In this document: piece after piece, positions 12,501-27,966 of the stretch
How the letters are laid out: each line of letters begins with the position of its first letter
Position numbering within the stretch: the first letter of the stretch is position 1
From: Clavulina sp. PMI_390
Lineage: Eukaryota > Basidiomycota > Agaricomycetes > Cantharellales > Hydnaceae
DNA length: 64,000 bases
NCBI GenBank assembly: GCA_015039315.1
Contig: WIDE01000057.1
Coordinates: 93,024-157,023 of the forward strand
Direction of reading: 5' to 3'
Notes under the pieces: model-generated
What the model was told of the DNA's origin: nothing
Seen by the model: the letters and a program-made list of their open reading frames with translations, nothing else
Databases searched by the model: none
Position numbers and translations under genes: made by a program

Positions 12501-15500
12501 ATCCCGGCGATGGATCGATGAGGCGATCTCTCCGCACGAAGTCGGCCTCGCGAAGCACCATGCCACTCAGATCAGAAGAGGGGCTTGCGTTCCATTGCAA
12601 TTCGAGGACACGAGACCCCTGAGAAATCTCTCCCCACCCTAAAGAAACAATACCAAAAAAATAAGGCAGGAGGATATTTCCGATGACCTAGATCGTTTTG
12701 GTATTAGGATTGTTGTTGGGATCATCTGCAAAAAGAGAGCACTGTTACGGGTGGGATAGTTTTCGGGTCAATTGAGAAAGCTTATTGGGTGAGAATGGAT
12801 GTTCTGAAAGTGAGTAGAGTCTAAATCTTCTTCTGCATGATGCGGCCAACACCGAGGGGAAAGTAGCTCAAGAAGCAGCGTGTGGCATCGCTGAGGATCA
12901 GGGCCACGAGATCACTCTTGCCAGTCGCGGTGTTAGTATTTCCGTACGGAGATCTGCGGTACAGCATTGACATGCCTAATAGAACGTCAACCTGTCGGGG
13001 GGGCGCGGGACCGGGCGCAATATTTATTGGGTTATGTGAGAACATTCTATCCTATACAAAAAAAATTGAACATCAATCAGCAAGCACAAGGGCGCTCATT
13101 CTTTTTGACTGAACAAGATGGTCGAGGCCTAGTCCCCAGATAAAAAGAAGGTGCTTGACCAGCGAGATGGCTTCTGGTCCGGGCCGAGTAAATGCATTGG
13201 ATCCTCTCAGGGATCCAGCTTGATCTTCGCAAAGGGTGGAAGACTTCACATCCTATTTGGTTTCTCTCGTTAGCTGGCGATGTATGAAATCGTGGGGCAC
13301 GAGGCCGGCAGAACTCTGTAGGCACTGAGATAAAGTTCACGGATTCTGAGCACGATTCTTCGTCCCGGTTAGCGAATGTGTAGTGATGGAAGGCTAATAC
13401 ACATTGAAAGGCTGAAGCCATGCTTGTTGGTTAATCCAGTAACTTTGTGCGCCGTCTATCTCTCACCCCTCAAGTAATTTCACAGGGTTGAGTCCGGCCC
13501 TCGCTTCGAGGAAGACTCGATCGAGCTAGGGTGGAAAAAAGACTCAAAATGACGTAGGCAATCGATCAGAGCCACGAAATGTCAGATTAGTGCTACTGAA
13601 CTCTGCGAACGAGATATGAATACGCTTGGTAAATGGGTGGCTCACCTGTCAACGCTGAAAATAACCACGCACATTCTGAGTAATTGGGCAGCTGAACACC
13701 AGGCAAAGATGGTATATTCCGTATGCGTGCACACAATTTTACAACAACAGCCGGGTGCTCTATCGATAATCTGTGCTAGTGCAGTTTCCCCAGCTCGTTG
13801 GACCTTATTTGGTGCGGGCGCTAAAATATAAGACCTATGGCTCTCGAGTTCCAGATGCAAAGTGGTGTAGGCATTCTAGGTTGGTCAAAGACGAGCTCCA
13901 ATCTTCCGTTGGTTCATGTTGAGTTTACATTGATTTTACATTTCAAATAATCCTCCGAACTCATGGTCAAAGTATACGCCTGTGCCATCTCGCTGAACGC
14001 CCCTTTGCACCTTCGGATTCATTGTAAAGGCACTTCTAAGCACCGTAAGGATTCGCGTTGTACCTTCGGTGTCATGATGGAATGCGCCCCCTTATCATAG
14101 GGCTTTTCACACTAGTGAGCAGAATGAGCTCATTATTTGGATATGGTATTATGAAACTGCTCTCCGGCTCACGCTTCACATGATGAGTGTTGGGTTCCTG
14201 TTACTTCAGATTTAAGTTTTGCCCCTATGTTGATGTAACTGTGCCAAGACGAATCTCCAAAACACCTAGATATCATGTGCGATCGCCTTGATGACTCGGC
14301 GAGATAGTCGCGAGCATTGGTGACTCAGGCTAATTGTGAGCCACAACCGCCGCTATCGATTTCATTACCCTGGATTCACGAGCTAGGTTGACATGGTTGA
14401 TCTTTAATTTCCCCTTTCACCAAGATGTATGTCGTCATGTTTAGGATGTAATGATTCACTGACTCCGGTAGTGGTTCATGCAGAAGTCGCAGGGGGTGGT
14501 GGGTATCTTGATAGTATTATTGACTTCTGAAGGGATTCAAGGTCGGGCATTTTCCATAAACATCTCCGCTGAAGCCAAAATCGTCACCGATAACGTGCCA
14601 GTCAACAAGTCAGTAAAGAGAGACGGGGATGGATAGAGTAGGGCCAAGGGTAGGACACATAGCCAAACCTGATGAACCAAGCGTCCAGCCTGGTACAAAA
14701 GCCTTGAGTCTGGTCCATAGTCTAACTTTTGGGTAATGAGCGATATTCGCGTGGCTAGCTTGTTCAGAAGAGCGTGAGGTTGGCATCGTGGGTTCAAGTC
14801 GTTGGCTTGGAGCATCTTCGCGCGTCTTGATTAAGACAAACACCGGTAGGTAGTAAATACCGAGAAAAGAAAAGTAATGTGGTGGTCGGATGTTACGCTA
14901 GCAAAAGATGGGGTGAAAGTGAGCGTATGGGGGTATATGTGTGAGCTATCTTCCGATCTTTTCCGCCCGGCAACAATCTGAGAGGTCAGCTCCCACAACC
15001 CAAATATGGGCATGTATGGCACATGATGGATTACCGACGATGGAAAATTCATGTCAAGGCCAGGTGGCCGACTAAAAATCGTGCAGAAATGAGGAGGAGG
15101 AGGTCGGCGACTTGAGGGAACTCAGGGGTCGGCATGCTTGGAGGCAGATTCTCGCGCCCAAATATGGAAATAAGAGCAAAACGACTGGAACCCCGGAGTA
15201 AGAAAACTCATCTCGGGTGGATAGCGCATGGCAGGGGCTGCATGAAGCTAGGGGTGGTTCCATGATGGAAAGTTTTCGGCGACCTGTGATATTTTGCGAC
15301 CATTCGCGCGCCCAAATGCGGACAGGGAGAGGAAGTAGGGAAGACACCGGGGTACGAAAATTCATTTGCCCTCACCGCTATCGGGTGACAGCTGATGGTA
15401 AATGTTTCATTGTCTCCAACTCCGACACCGAGCCTCGCGGCTTAAGTTGTCAGCCCCTCCGTGAATATTGGACATTAGGATCAGGCGACATGGTGGCCGG

Positions 15501-17387
15501 GGGGACCTTTCATCGATGAAGTCAACTGATGATTGGGGCATACCGGGAGGTTCAGCTTCCTCAAACAGTGAAACAGTTGGTTGGGAATCACTCGGGTCTT
15601 GGTTTGTCTCTCGGGATCGCCTCGGAGTGACAGGTGCCAGGGCGATAAACTTTAGCATCCACAAATGAGCGATTGCCGCAACGCATTGGAGTCTTGCGGG
15701 TGGCGGCCGGCGAGTAAACGATCTGTGGATGATCACGTGGTGTCACATTTTTTTCGCGCTATTTTGCCGGCGTTCAAAAATGTCTTTCGACGACCGTAGG
15801 ACTAGGCCCTCGCGAGATGAGATCCAGGTTGAATATATGGGGCTGTGACCGATGAATCAGATGGTGGCAAGGAGACGTCATGTGTTCTGTTGCGTGTGGC
15901 CAGGGGAATCTCCGAACCTGCCTATCACACATCTCCCCGTGCAAAGCAACCAGATGACCAGATTCTCTGCAAAATATGCGTTTATTTCCTTCGTTCCGAT
16001 TCGACGGCCCCAGTAGCAAGCCATAGGGCATTATTATATACATATATCGTACAGCGCGGCAATCGTAGGATGTGCCCTTTCACAGTGCGGCGGAAGTCGA
16101 TCTCAAGATTCGAGGTGCAACAAAAATGACCGGTGCGCTACAGAATGCACAGAAGCACACGCCTGCGTATCAGGATCGTCCGCAAATAGCAGAGTTGGAG
16201 GACGCCACGAGTAAGAGGCCGGCCAGCATATTGGTGGAGGATCCAGCGCCGAGTCGACAACACGCAAAATCGCCTCAGCGCATCAAGGAAAGAGTTGACT
16301 TGCCGAACGATGCCGTTGATCTACCTCGCTCCAGCAACCCTGTACGGCGAGCAGGAGTGTTTCCAACCCGTGTTCTCCCTTGTTGTTAAGAAGAGGACAG
16401 GAAGACAGAAGCGGACGAGCGATGATTAAGAACTTACCCCGAGGACGCCTCGCGCCCCATGGATTGTGCGATGCAGCGATCGAGCTACGTCATTTCCGCT
16501 TTGTGGTGATTTCATCTGGGATGTGCTCATATCACTGCTTTAGGAGCATGAGTAGTGTGGTGCACGTCACCTCAGATATCAATAAATGAACAAGATAATA
16601 CAGCTGGGAACAGCCGATGGATTTGCATCGGGCATGACCGACCAGAACCAGAGTCTTAGAACTGTCGTGATTCGTGTCCAAATGCTGGAGTTGCCTCCTC
16701 CGGGGATAGGGCCGAAGGCAGCCCTACCATCCAATAATCCGGGAAACCTTAAGATCTTGGCGGGTTCCCAATGTGGAAGCGTTGTTCCTAAGTACCCAAA
16801 AGCTTCCACAGGGATAATAACACAAAGATTTTGAAAAAAATTCCGATCGGCTTGGGGCCCAGGAACCATCAAGAGTCACCAAGGACATGAGTCCAAATGA
16901 ACTCGGACCCAAATTTTGAGACAATAAAACCGAGTGCTTTAACGAGGCAGCCAAGTCGAGAGTAGTGTGTCTTCCCTCATTGAGTGATGGGGGAGCACCT
17001 TGGAGACATAGCGAATCAGTGGATAGACTGCACATGGAGGTTGAAGCCAGACGAAGCAAGAGATTTCCACAAAACCAGAGAGGGTATTCATGCTGAATGC
17101 TTCTCCTTTCTTGTTGCAATTCTCTTTGTCCACGAATGATCCTCTCAAGTGCTGGAACGCCGTGAGTAGGCTAGCACAGCGGAGCACCGGAAAATAACGG
17201 CGTGAAGGGGGGTCAGCATGCAGCATTTCCACGATCTAATGATTATTCTGGCAAATTTTCTCGATTTGAGCAGAACTCCACAGGACACGGGAGAAGAGGG
17301 AGAAGGGGTCACGTTCGTGTCACGGAAGTCACATTTTGGGGACGGGATTATCCGAAGACACTTTCTCTCGCCCAAACGTGACGAAAG
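9501..17387. other. Gene-poor interval of about 7.9 kb
   Basis: Both strands carry only short frames with many stops. None shows family motifs, a signal peptide or a plausible chain of spliced exons. No tRNA, rRNA or intact transposon was recognised. It contains imperfect tandem repeats near 15 kb. It may hold decayed mobile DNA or unrecognised non-coding transcripts. Confidence 0.5.
14985..15400. repeat. Degenerate tandem repeat, about 155-base period
   Basis: A CCCAAATAYGG-like core recurs at about 14998, 15158 and 15311. Each core is followed some 45-60 bases later by AAAATTCATG, AAAACTCATC and AAAATTCATT. Copies two and three also share CGCGCCCAAAT and a CCGGRGTA block. The copies are too diverged to call an element, and no coding frame is preserved across them. 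Confidence 0.4.
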
Positions 17388-20694
<3,307 letters not shown>

Positions 20695-22860
20695 ATGCCG
20701 CAATCGGTTCCTATCCGCATATGGGCTTCGCAAACCGTTAGGGAACTTGCGGGTCAATATAGCCCATCCAAGGATCCCAGCATCACAGGTAATTCTTCTC
20801 ACGTCAAAATGCTTATCATTTTGATATCTGCACTATGTTACCTTCCATATCTCATACTTTAACCTCTCCAGTATTGAACAAATGTGCCGATGGCACGGTG
20901 GCCACCCTGTTGGACGTGACCACCGCACTTTTGGCTCTTATCATCATCGACAGGTCTCCTGCTGGTGGTGATAGAGTCATAGCGCCTTTGAGATCAGGTG
21001 GGGGCTCAAAATCATCCTCTCCAAAGCTGAAGGCCGAGGAGAGTGAATTGATACCTCCTCCCACGATGAGCCTCGCCACGGTGATCGAGAAGCTCAATTC
21101 TTTTCGTACACTCGCTCGTTCGGTATTCCAGTCTGTCCATCATTCAAAAGTGGAGACGTCCTGGCGCCGACTTTTCACGGATGCTTCTCTGCTCCTCGTG
21201 TTGGCATCGTTGCAGCAGTACGAAAATGCTACCAAGGATGACTACAAGCGTTACGTTGGCATATTAGACGAAGCAATTGTCATTGCAGGCGCCCCAGGCC
21301 CTGGACGCTCTGATATGTGCCATGATGCTATCGCACGTATCCAGGACGAATTCCTTCCCATCGACCCTGTCAACGTGCCGTCATCGTCTCGTTTGGCTGC
21401 AGGGAACCCTTCCGAGGGGTATCCAGAGGTTTTTGAGGACAATTCGGTTCCAATAGATAACCGCCAGTCAAAGCGGCCCAAGCGCGCAACGAGGAACACT
21501 ACTGCTACCCTGAACGGAGCGGTCAGCACCGCTCCTGCTCCCCCGCTTCCCGAAACTTCTGGAAGGCTTGTCGAGCGGATGAACGAGCCCCCTTCCTTTG
21601 CAGACTATAAAGCAAAGTGGTATGATATTCCTTTCATCATTCGAGGATATGCCTCAGATTGGCCAGCATGTTCTTCATGGGGTAACCCCCAGTATCTCCG
21701 TATGGTCGGCGGACTTGGCCGTGTAGTGCCAGTCGAGACTGCCCGAGCGGGCGAAGATTATACATCCGAGGGCTGGTCCACCAGCCTCATGGATTGGGAA
21801 GAATTCCTGGATCATCTCTATCAACGCTCGGTTGCAAACGCCAAAGCCAAGGCAGCAGCTGCTAATCTCCCTTACACCACATCAACGACTCCTATTTCTC
21901 GCCCTGCGACTCCAGTTGAGTCAAACGTGCCTCGAAAACGAGGCCGACCTCCTGCGACGAGAGCAAATAATACGGCTACACCGCAGCAACTCACTATTCC
22001 AATCTCTGGCCTCGCATCTACACTCGCCGACCGTGCTATCGCACCTCTTGCCGAGCTTGCAGGCGAATCTCACTACTTGGCCCAACACGACCTCATTGGT
22101 CAATTCCCGGAACTGCGGAGTGACATCATCATCCCCGATTATGTGTACTCTGAACCCCCGAAGACACGAGCATTCCCTCATCACAAACCACCACGCGTGG
22201 AGGGTCTTTGTGCGCTGAACACTTGGATCGGACCGAAAGGATGCATCACTCCGCCACATAAGGTCTGTTCATTTGCTAATTATTGCAAATATCGGCAGCA
22301 AATCTGATTGAATCGTGCACCACCGCAGGACCCCTATTTTAATTGTTATGGTTAGCGACGCCCCTATAAGCTCCATTCATCATTCTGACTCATACCTTCT
22401 CCTTTCAGTGCAAGTGGTTGGTCGCAAGACTGTCTGGCTCGCTCATCCCGCTTTCAATGATGAGATGTATCCATATGAAGTGCCTGTTGAGCGACCATCT
22501 GAAAAGCCTGCTTCGACGTCAACGCAGGCTAGTGACCTTACGCGTACGAACAATTCCACACCCTCCCCAACCCACTCAAGTACCTCGGATATTCCCCCTT
22601 CTAAGCCAAATGTGCGGCTTCCTGCCCAAGGAGAGGAGTCGAAGGACTCTGTCGCAAACCTCAATAATACATCGCGCGTTCCCGTCTTTGGCATCATCAC
22701 TGCAGATGACCACGCGCGCTTTCCGCGTTTCTTTCACAAAGTTGCAAAGAATGCAGTGAGCGCTGTGTTGGAGCCGGGCGATCTACTCATCATTCCTCCG
22801 GGCTGGTGGCATGCAATGCGCTCAGAGGAAACTAGCTCAAATGTGTCAATCTGGTATTGA
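20695..22860 (+). CDS. JmjC-domain Fe(II)/2-oxoglutarate oxygenase, JMJD5/KDM8-like
   Basis: Non-haem iron dioxygenase of the cupin_8/JmjC group, related to JMJD5 (a hydroxylase, disputed as a histone demethylase). Four exons: 20695-20788, 20872-22262, 22329-22350 (22 bases) and 22409-22860; 652 residues. The N-terminal half resembles the helical region of JMJD5. The catalytic fold begins about residue 260 (PPSFADYKAKWYDIPFIIRG). The iron ligands are the HxD in PPHKDPYFNCYVQVVG, assembled across the 22-base exon, and the distal His in IPPGWWHAM. An insert of roughly 70 residues before the HxD contains an AT-hook, RKRGRPPATR, and a second insert between YPYEVP and ADDHARF is Ser/Thr-rich. Acts presumably in the nucleus. 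Convergent with the secreted gene at 23636. Confidence 0.88.
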
Positions 22861-23635
22861 TATGAAAGAGGTAGTGCGATCTGATCGTACCCACTTCTCC
22901 ACGTGAGTAGACGCTCAGATGTGCGTCTTATCCCGAGTTTCCTTATTGAACAGTCATCTTCTCTTCAGGTTTTCACCTCACCTCGCTAATAATCAAGACC
23001 AACGATCAGATGAGCGCCTCTAGCACCTCTTATTTATTGTGATACCACCATACCGCTTCACGTCGACCTATAAATCCACTGCTACCTTTCCATTCTATTA
23101 TCACGATCGGCTCGCTTGTTTATCTTGTGGCTGTCTCGTCACCATTGCTATTCTTGCTTTCCTTCCAAATCCATCTCGCTACATTCTCACACTTTTCTTC
23201 CCCTCTTCCTCCGTCCGTTATGAGCTCGTTCCTTTCTGTGGTATCCCACACTTCCCAAACCAAATCCTGTAGCCGTACCCTGACTCAGAACTGGTAGATC
23301 GAGATCGACCAATATGATTTATGTGCATCCCTCCTAACTCCTTTGCATATTACTTATCGGGTTCCTGAATATCAGCGACTTGTCAGGTTGACTGATTGAG
23401 TCGCGAGGGGGAAGGTGTAAATGGGGATGACAACAGCCACTATCCACCACTTGTATGAAACAATATTCAGCACCTGGTACTTGAAGTTTATCATTGATTT
23501 CGATATCAGAATTGTAGGAGAAACATATATTCGATAGAAGCGGGTCCGAAATCAGAGAAAGTCATCATATCATACAGCATGTATTATGAAGACACAGAAG
23601 GAAAGGAGTACTCTTGAAATACGCCTACACCTCCC
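22861..23635. other. Convergent intergenic region
   Basis: 775 bases between two convergent stop codons, holding both 3' flanks. Pyrimidine-rich near 23080-23220. No gene seen. Confidence 0.5.
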
Positions 23636-24709
23636 CTAATAGACAATGGTCACTTGTGCCCCTTGCGAGCCCTGACGATTTACAACGGCGCTAACACCGT
23701 CCACAGGCGTGCTTATGGGGCCCCACGTCACACCGGAAGGGTATCCCGCACTCGTCTTGATGTTCATGTTTGAGAATGTCGTCCACGCGAGTGGGAAGTC
23801 ATTCTTTGACACAAGACCATAAGCCTCAAGGGTTACGGCGGCCCAATATAGCCCATCAATGCCGTAAACCGTCATAGTCTCGCCAATGCCGCTAAAGTAG
23901 CTTTGGTAGATCCAGCCGTTGAACCATTGTGCCGTCAATTGCATGATGCCCGTGAGGACACGTCCTGGGGCGACTTCTACTAAATCTGTGTGAAAGTAAT
24001 TTCCATTCGCGCCGTACCAATTCGCTATTGACCAGTACTAGAGGGATCCACGTGGTGAGAATGAGAACGAGGTAGGAGGCCAGGGTCAAGAACAGCAGAC
24101 TTACCGCGCCACCGCCCGCTGACGAACTTCCGTACTGAAGCACCGGCTGAAGTATGTTTTCATATGATGCAGGCTCGATAGAATTGAAGAGGAAGAGCGT
24201 TTGGCCCTCTGCAGCTTGAGGGAGGGGGGGAACGGTCCACGTGGCGGCGAAGTACGAGATGGGATCAGCCGAGGGATTGTACCCTAGAGACCAAGACCAA
24301 AAAGGCTCAAAAACGATCGAAAGGAGTATTTTTACGGGGTGGCAGACTCACAAGAGGCATCGGCGATCCATCCCGTGGTGAGCGAGCGTCGGTGGCCTGG
24401 TTTCGTGAAATTCCCAGTCGGCTTTGCGGAGTGCAAAACTTTCCCCCCTGCGTCGATTATCTGAACGACACCATCTCCAACGTGATGAACTCCAGCGCCT
24501 GGATGCAATATGAGCAAGAGAGGAATTATCTAGCTGACTAGGGCACGGGCAAGCTCACCAGCAGGGACCAAGTGCACATTCTCAGCATCTCGCTCGCCGA
24601 ATGGCGTGAGCACTTTACCGGGAGTGGGAGCACCTTGAGCGAAGGACGAGAGGAGTCCAAGAACAACGGTGACTGTGAGAATACGGGCTGTCTGGAGTGA
24701 GGATAACAT
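23636..24709 (-). CDS. Secreted tandem-family protein, paralogue 1
   Basis: First of five paralogues in the window; 292 residues. Exons on the minus strand: 24709-24559, 24498-24352, 24283-24105, 24037-23636. A signal peptide (LLSSLQTARILTVTVVLGLLSS, ending FAQGAPTP) is followed by TPFGERDAENVHLVPAG, then a short block HHVGDGVVQIID and GNFTKPG. The main domain starts YFAATWTVPPLP and carries LFLFNSIEP, ILQPVLQYG, GGAYWSIANWYG, a PGRVL turn and a C-terminal DGVSAVVNRQGSQGAQ. The repeated beta-like W/Y/F pattern could fit a lectin- or eqolisin-like beta sandwich, but that is inference and no catalytic residues were identified. It has an intron at GGG-YW that the others lack. Confidence 0.85.
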
Positions 24710-25947
24710 TTGTTGTTGTGTAGTGGGTGGTGAGCGAGTGAGCGAGTGAGACTGAAGTCGTGAAAGAACGAGGGGTAGGCAGATGGCGGAACTCTCCCTT
24801 CGAGGGTTCCTGCTTTTATGGCGCTTTGCTTCAAGTCATTGCGACAGATTGCACAGACGGCCTCAGAAATGTACGTCGCACAAGCACCGCATTCCACTCC
24901 TGACATCAAGCCTGCATTTCATCAGTCAATTTCTTGCCAAGGGGAAGCCGACACAGATTTGACGTAAATAGATTGCTCCGTTATGGTGAATTTGAAAACA
25001 CGCTCCTAGGGGCCACATGGACGGGCTGCCTCATGGTAACCACCTGCTGAGGTCAAGCCAACCTTTGCACCAGGATGATAGCCCTAAATGTCTTGGGTGA
25101 CGGCCGCTAAAAAAAGAGATTTCATAGTACTCTGTGGTTATCGTCTTATCAGGAAATGAAGAATGCGTTTGCGCTGTAGGTAATTAACTGAGAATTTATG
25201 GATCATGTTGACAACTGCAGAAGATCATGGCAGTCCCAAAGGGAACCAGGAACGAGAATTGCACGTGAAGGGGAGTCTTGAGAACAAGCACAGCTCCAGA
25301 TCTCATCCTCAAAAACCCGATACAAGCTTCTCAAGATGTGTGGCAGAGGCGATGACACCACAACGGACCAGGACAAATATCATTTGCAAAAGGCGATGTT
25401 GAGGGGTCAAGAGTCGGCACCGCCAAGAAATTTTCCACGCTATTAATAGCCCATTCTCTCATTGGGGTATCACCTGTACCTAGTAGGCCAAAGCATGGAA
25501 AAGGCTGCCGCGCAAACACTCATGTTTGATTGAGGGATCACGTGCCTGGCTGGTGCACACCATCATCTCATAGATTGAATCAGGTTCTGCAGTTGGGTTG
25601 GAACTAAATCTGTGTGGGACGATGTAGATGGACGAGTGAGAAGGTCGCGAAAGTAGTTACGTAGACGATGTAGTATCATATTGTATTTACAAATGTATGA
25701 CTATAAATGGAGCAGTCCAGAAATCTGAGATGGTGTGCAGGAGTGAAGCGCGCTTGAAGAACCACGTGAAATTAGCTTATCAAGCAAGAGAGGGGGGGGG
25801 GGGGGGGCGTAGCATCAAGAAAGTGTAGGGGAGCTTCAAGGAAAACAAACCGCAAACAAGGCCACGAGGGCTAGACAAGGGCGGCAGTGAAGTTCAGGTT
25901 GGATGTGGAGATTCACTTCGTATCGACCAGCCAGGGTTTGACGAGGA
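24710..25947. other. Upstream region of paralogue 1, with 3' flank of RlpA-like gene
   Basis: The first 100 bases form the leader of the secreted gene, with a possible ATAAAA element near 24815. The remainder to 25947 holds no supportable gene and includes a 16-base poly-G tract. Confidence 0.45.
25792..25807 (+). repeat. Poly-G tract of 16
   Basis: Sixteen uninterrupted G residues preceded by AAGAGA. Such tracts are length-unstable and error-prone in sequencing. It lies 140 bases downstream of the RlpA-like gene's stop. Confidence 0.9.
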
Positions 25948-26798
25948 TTAGGTGTACTATCCAAAGATATTGCGTACCCAACAGGCCGTGAGATGAGGTG
26001 GTAGCCCTTCAAGAGAACGTAGTGTCATACCTTCCACTGAATGCTGATTGTACCCACGCTCTTGTTGGTGAAGTAACGGAATAGTGCTGGCGACATCTCT
26101 GGGCCAATAATTACATTTAACAACGTGATGAGACGAGCCTCCATGTGGTGGACGCACCGAAACTATTGGTAGAGCAGCACGGACACTCATCTACAACTTC
26201 GGCCGTATGAGTTTTGCCATTGGCGGTGATGGACACTATCTATCGATTTGGCAATATGGTGCGTCGGGAGAATGAAATAAAAGACGGAAGTTGTGCACTC
26301 AGTGAAGATCCAAATGCACCTGCGAGCTGACGGGCCTGGGATCAGGCGTCGCGGGGATGGAAGGACGTACCTGCCCACAAGCGGATGAAGTGTAGCGAGA
26401 AGCGGACATTGCAACAACATAATCTGAGCTTGAGTTCGTCTGTGAGGTTGGAATAGTACAGAAATAATCAATTGTGTGCCCTTTGGAGTCCATAAATCAT
26501 CATGAGAATATGGGGTACCCACCCAACCACAGGTACCAAAACTAGGATAGAAAGATGTTCCTTGTCCGCCTGTGAACAGCTTGGCGATGTTGGAACTTGG
26601 ACTTGTGGAAGATGCGGCAGTCATCGGGTGGACGGCTGTGGCATGTGATTTGATAGAACGGGTATGAAAGTCAAAGAAGGAGTGCCCAGCCCCACTATGC
26701 TTGGAGTCACCAATCGCTGGAGCGGCCGACACCTCATAGCCGCTCAATAATGAGACACTAGTGAAGACGGCGAGCTTGAAGATAGTGGCAAAGTGCAT
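25948..26798 (-). CDS. Secreted RlpA/barwin-like double-psi beta-barrel protein
   Basis: Small secreted protein of the RlpA-like/expansin-like fold. Exons on the minus strand: 26798-26523, 26439-26371, 26239-26158, 26098-26031 and a tiny last exon 25956-25948 (codes YT then stop), giving 167 residues. The signal peptide is MHFATIFKLAVFTSVSLLSG, ending EVSAAP; an in-frame ATG 63 bases upstream is possible but would bury it. After a Ser/Thr linker come GGQGTSFYPSFGTCGW, NSSSDYVVAMS, SSACGQ, NGKTHTAEVVDECPCC and MSPALFRYFTNKSVGTISIQWK, the standard order of the domain including the conserved Asp in VVDECP. Cysteines are spaced as in single-domain fungal members, some of which are host-interaction or papain-inhibitor proteins. 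Function here is unknown. Confidence 0.85.
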
Positions 26799-26927
26799 TG
26801 GAACGTACGACGAACGAAAAACGTCAGGTGATGCAATGGGTTTGAATCTTGAAGAGTGCACAGACGCGAGAGAATGAGTTTAGAGACTGGAAAGGCAATG
26901 GAGGCGCAAAACATCGGAGAGAGGGCC

Positions 26928-26934
26928 TTATATA
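26928..26934 (-). promoter_or_regulatory. TATA box of the RlpA-like gene
   Basis: TATATAA on the minus strand, about 130 bases before the ATG at 26798. Confidence 0.55.
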
Positions 26935-27966
26935 CCCAAGCAGAGGACGAAGGACAGAAAGACGGTGGGTTAGTTGCTGCGGAAGCGTAGCTAAAAGCTA
27001 GCGCTCCATTTGGGAGTCCTGCTACCGCCCTCGAGTCCTTGATGGATCTGGCCCCGAGGAGGTCAAAAGCTCCAAGTGAATCAATTAGCCAAGCTTGATG
27101 CAGCGGGGAGAATCGCAGGGAGTATATTGGATCCTAGGGGGCAAGGAGCCGAGGGTCGTGAGGTTACGGGAGGTTACAACAGCAGAAAAAGGAGAAAAGG
27201 AGGCCCATCGCAGACTGATGTGGAGGGATGGCCTATAACTAGGGCGAAGGAGGTGGGGCATAGGCGCCTCTGTCTGCAGAGACGACTGCTGTCTACTTCT
27301 GGGCGGAGTAAGATTGGCTCTCCGCCCCAAACTGCTAGGTCCCTTGAGTGACAAGAAAAGCTCCGTCGGGGCTCGTGGATGGGCTGTCAAGCTGGTCCTG
27401 GTCTGTAAATGTGAGCGGCATGACATATGTCTGAAATAAATGCGTCATCTTGGGGTTGCATACAACGCGGTTAGAATTTCCTTAAGTAAATCAATGCCAT
27501 CGGCCTTGAAAATCGGATTGATGACCGCGTCCACTAGCGGGAATTCAGAAGGAAGGCAACATTCAAAGGATTACGATTTCATTAAATGAGTTTGACAACT
27601 TGACCAGCTTTTGGTGCCTTTGAAAGTCCATGTCAAAAACGCGAGGTGGGATGACGGGAAGGGGGGGTACCAAGATCATGCTGTGCCTCACAGATAGATC
27701 ACACTTGACCCACTGAGATTTTCTATCCAAACATACGGTATCCGAGACGTGTATCGCCACTTTATTATCGAGGATAGAATAGGGGAGTGTTAGAACGAAG
27801 CATTGTCAGGCAACATCGTAGCTGCGTGGGTTGTTTGTGTGTAAACAAACATCAGCGGTCATAGTACAACAACGCAAACTCCGCGGGGAGATGACGAAAG
27901 ACCATTGATAATTGAGCCACGGTAACCCAGGGGATCTGTGGAGTGAGGTACGGGGTTTCCTTGAAT
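26935..27966. other. Intergenic region
   Basis: About 1 kb between the RlpA-like promoter and the ABC transporter stop. It contains open frames with no domain similarity; no gene supported. Confidence 0.45.

Noticed and set aside
14745..14815. tRNA-like TTCAAGT loop near 14794
   Set aside because: No matching acceptor, D or anticodon stems could be folded around it on either strand.
23039..23272. 77-codon plus-strand frame after the JmjC stop
   Set aside because: Pyrimidine-rich 3' flank with no domain, no splice context and no upstream promoter signal; likely accidental.
26187..26861. Sixth member of the secreted tandem family, based on minus-strand position and signal peptide
   Set aside because: Once spliced, the protein has GTSFYPSFGTCGW, NGKTHTAEVVDECPCC and MSPALF, which is the RlpA-like double-psi barrel and shares no motif with the five paralogues.
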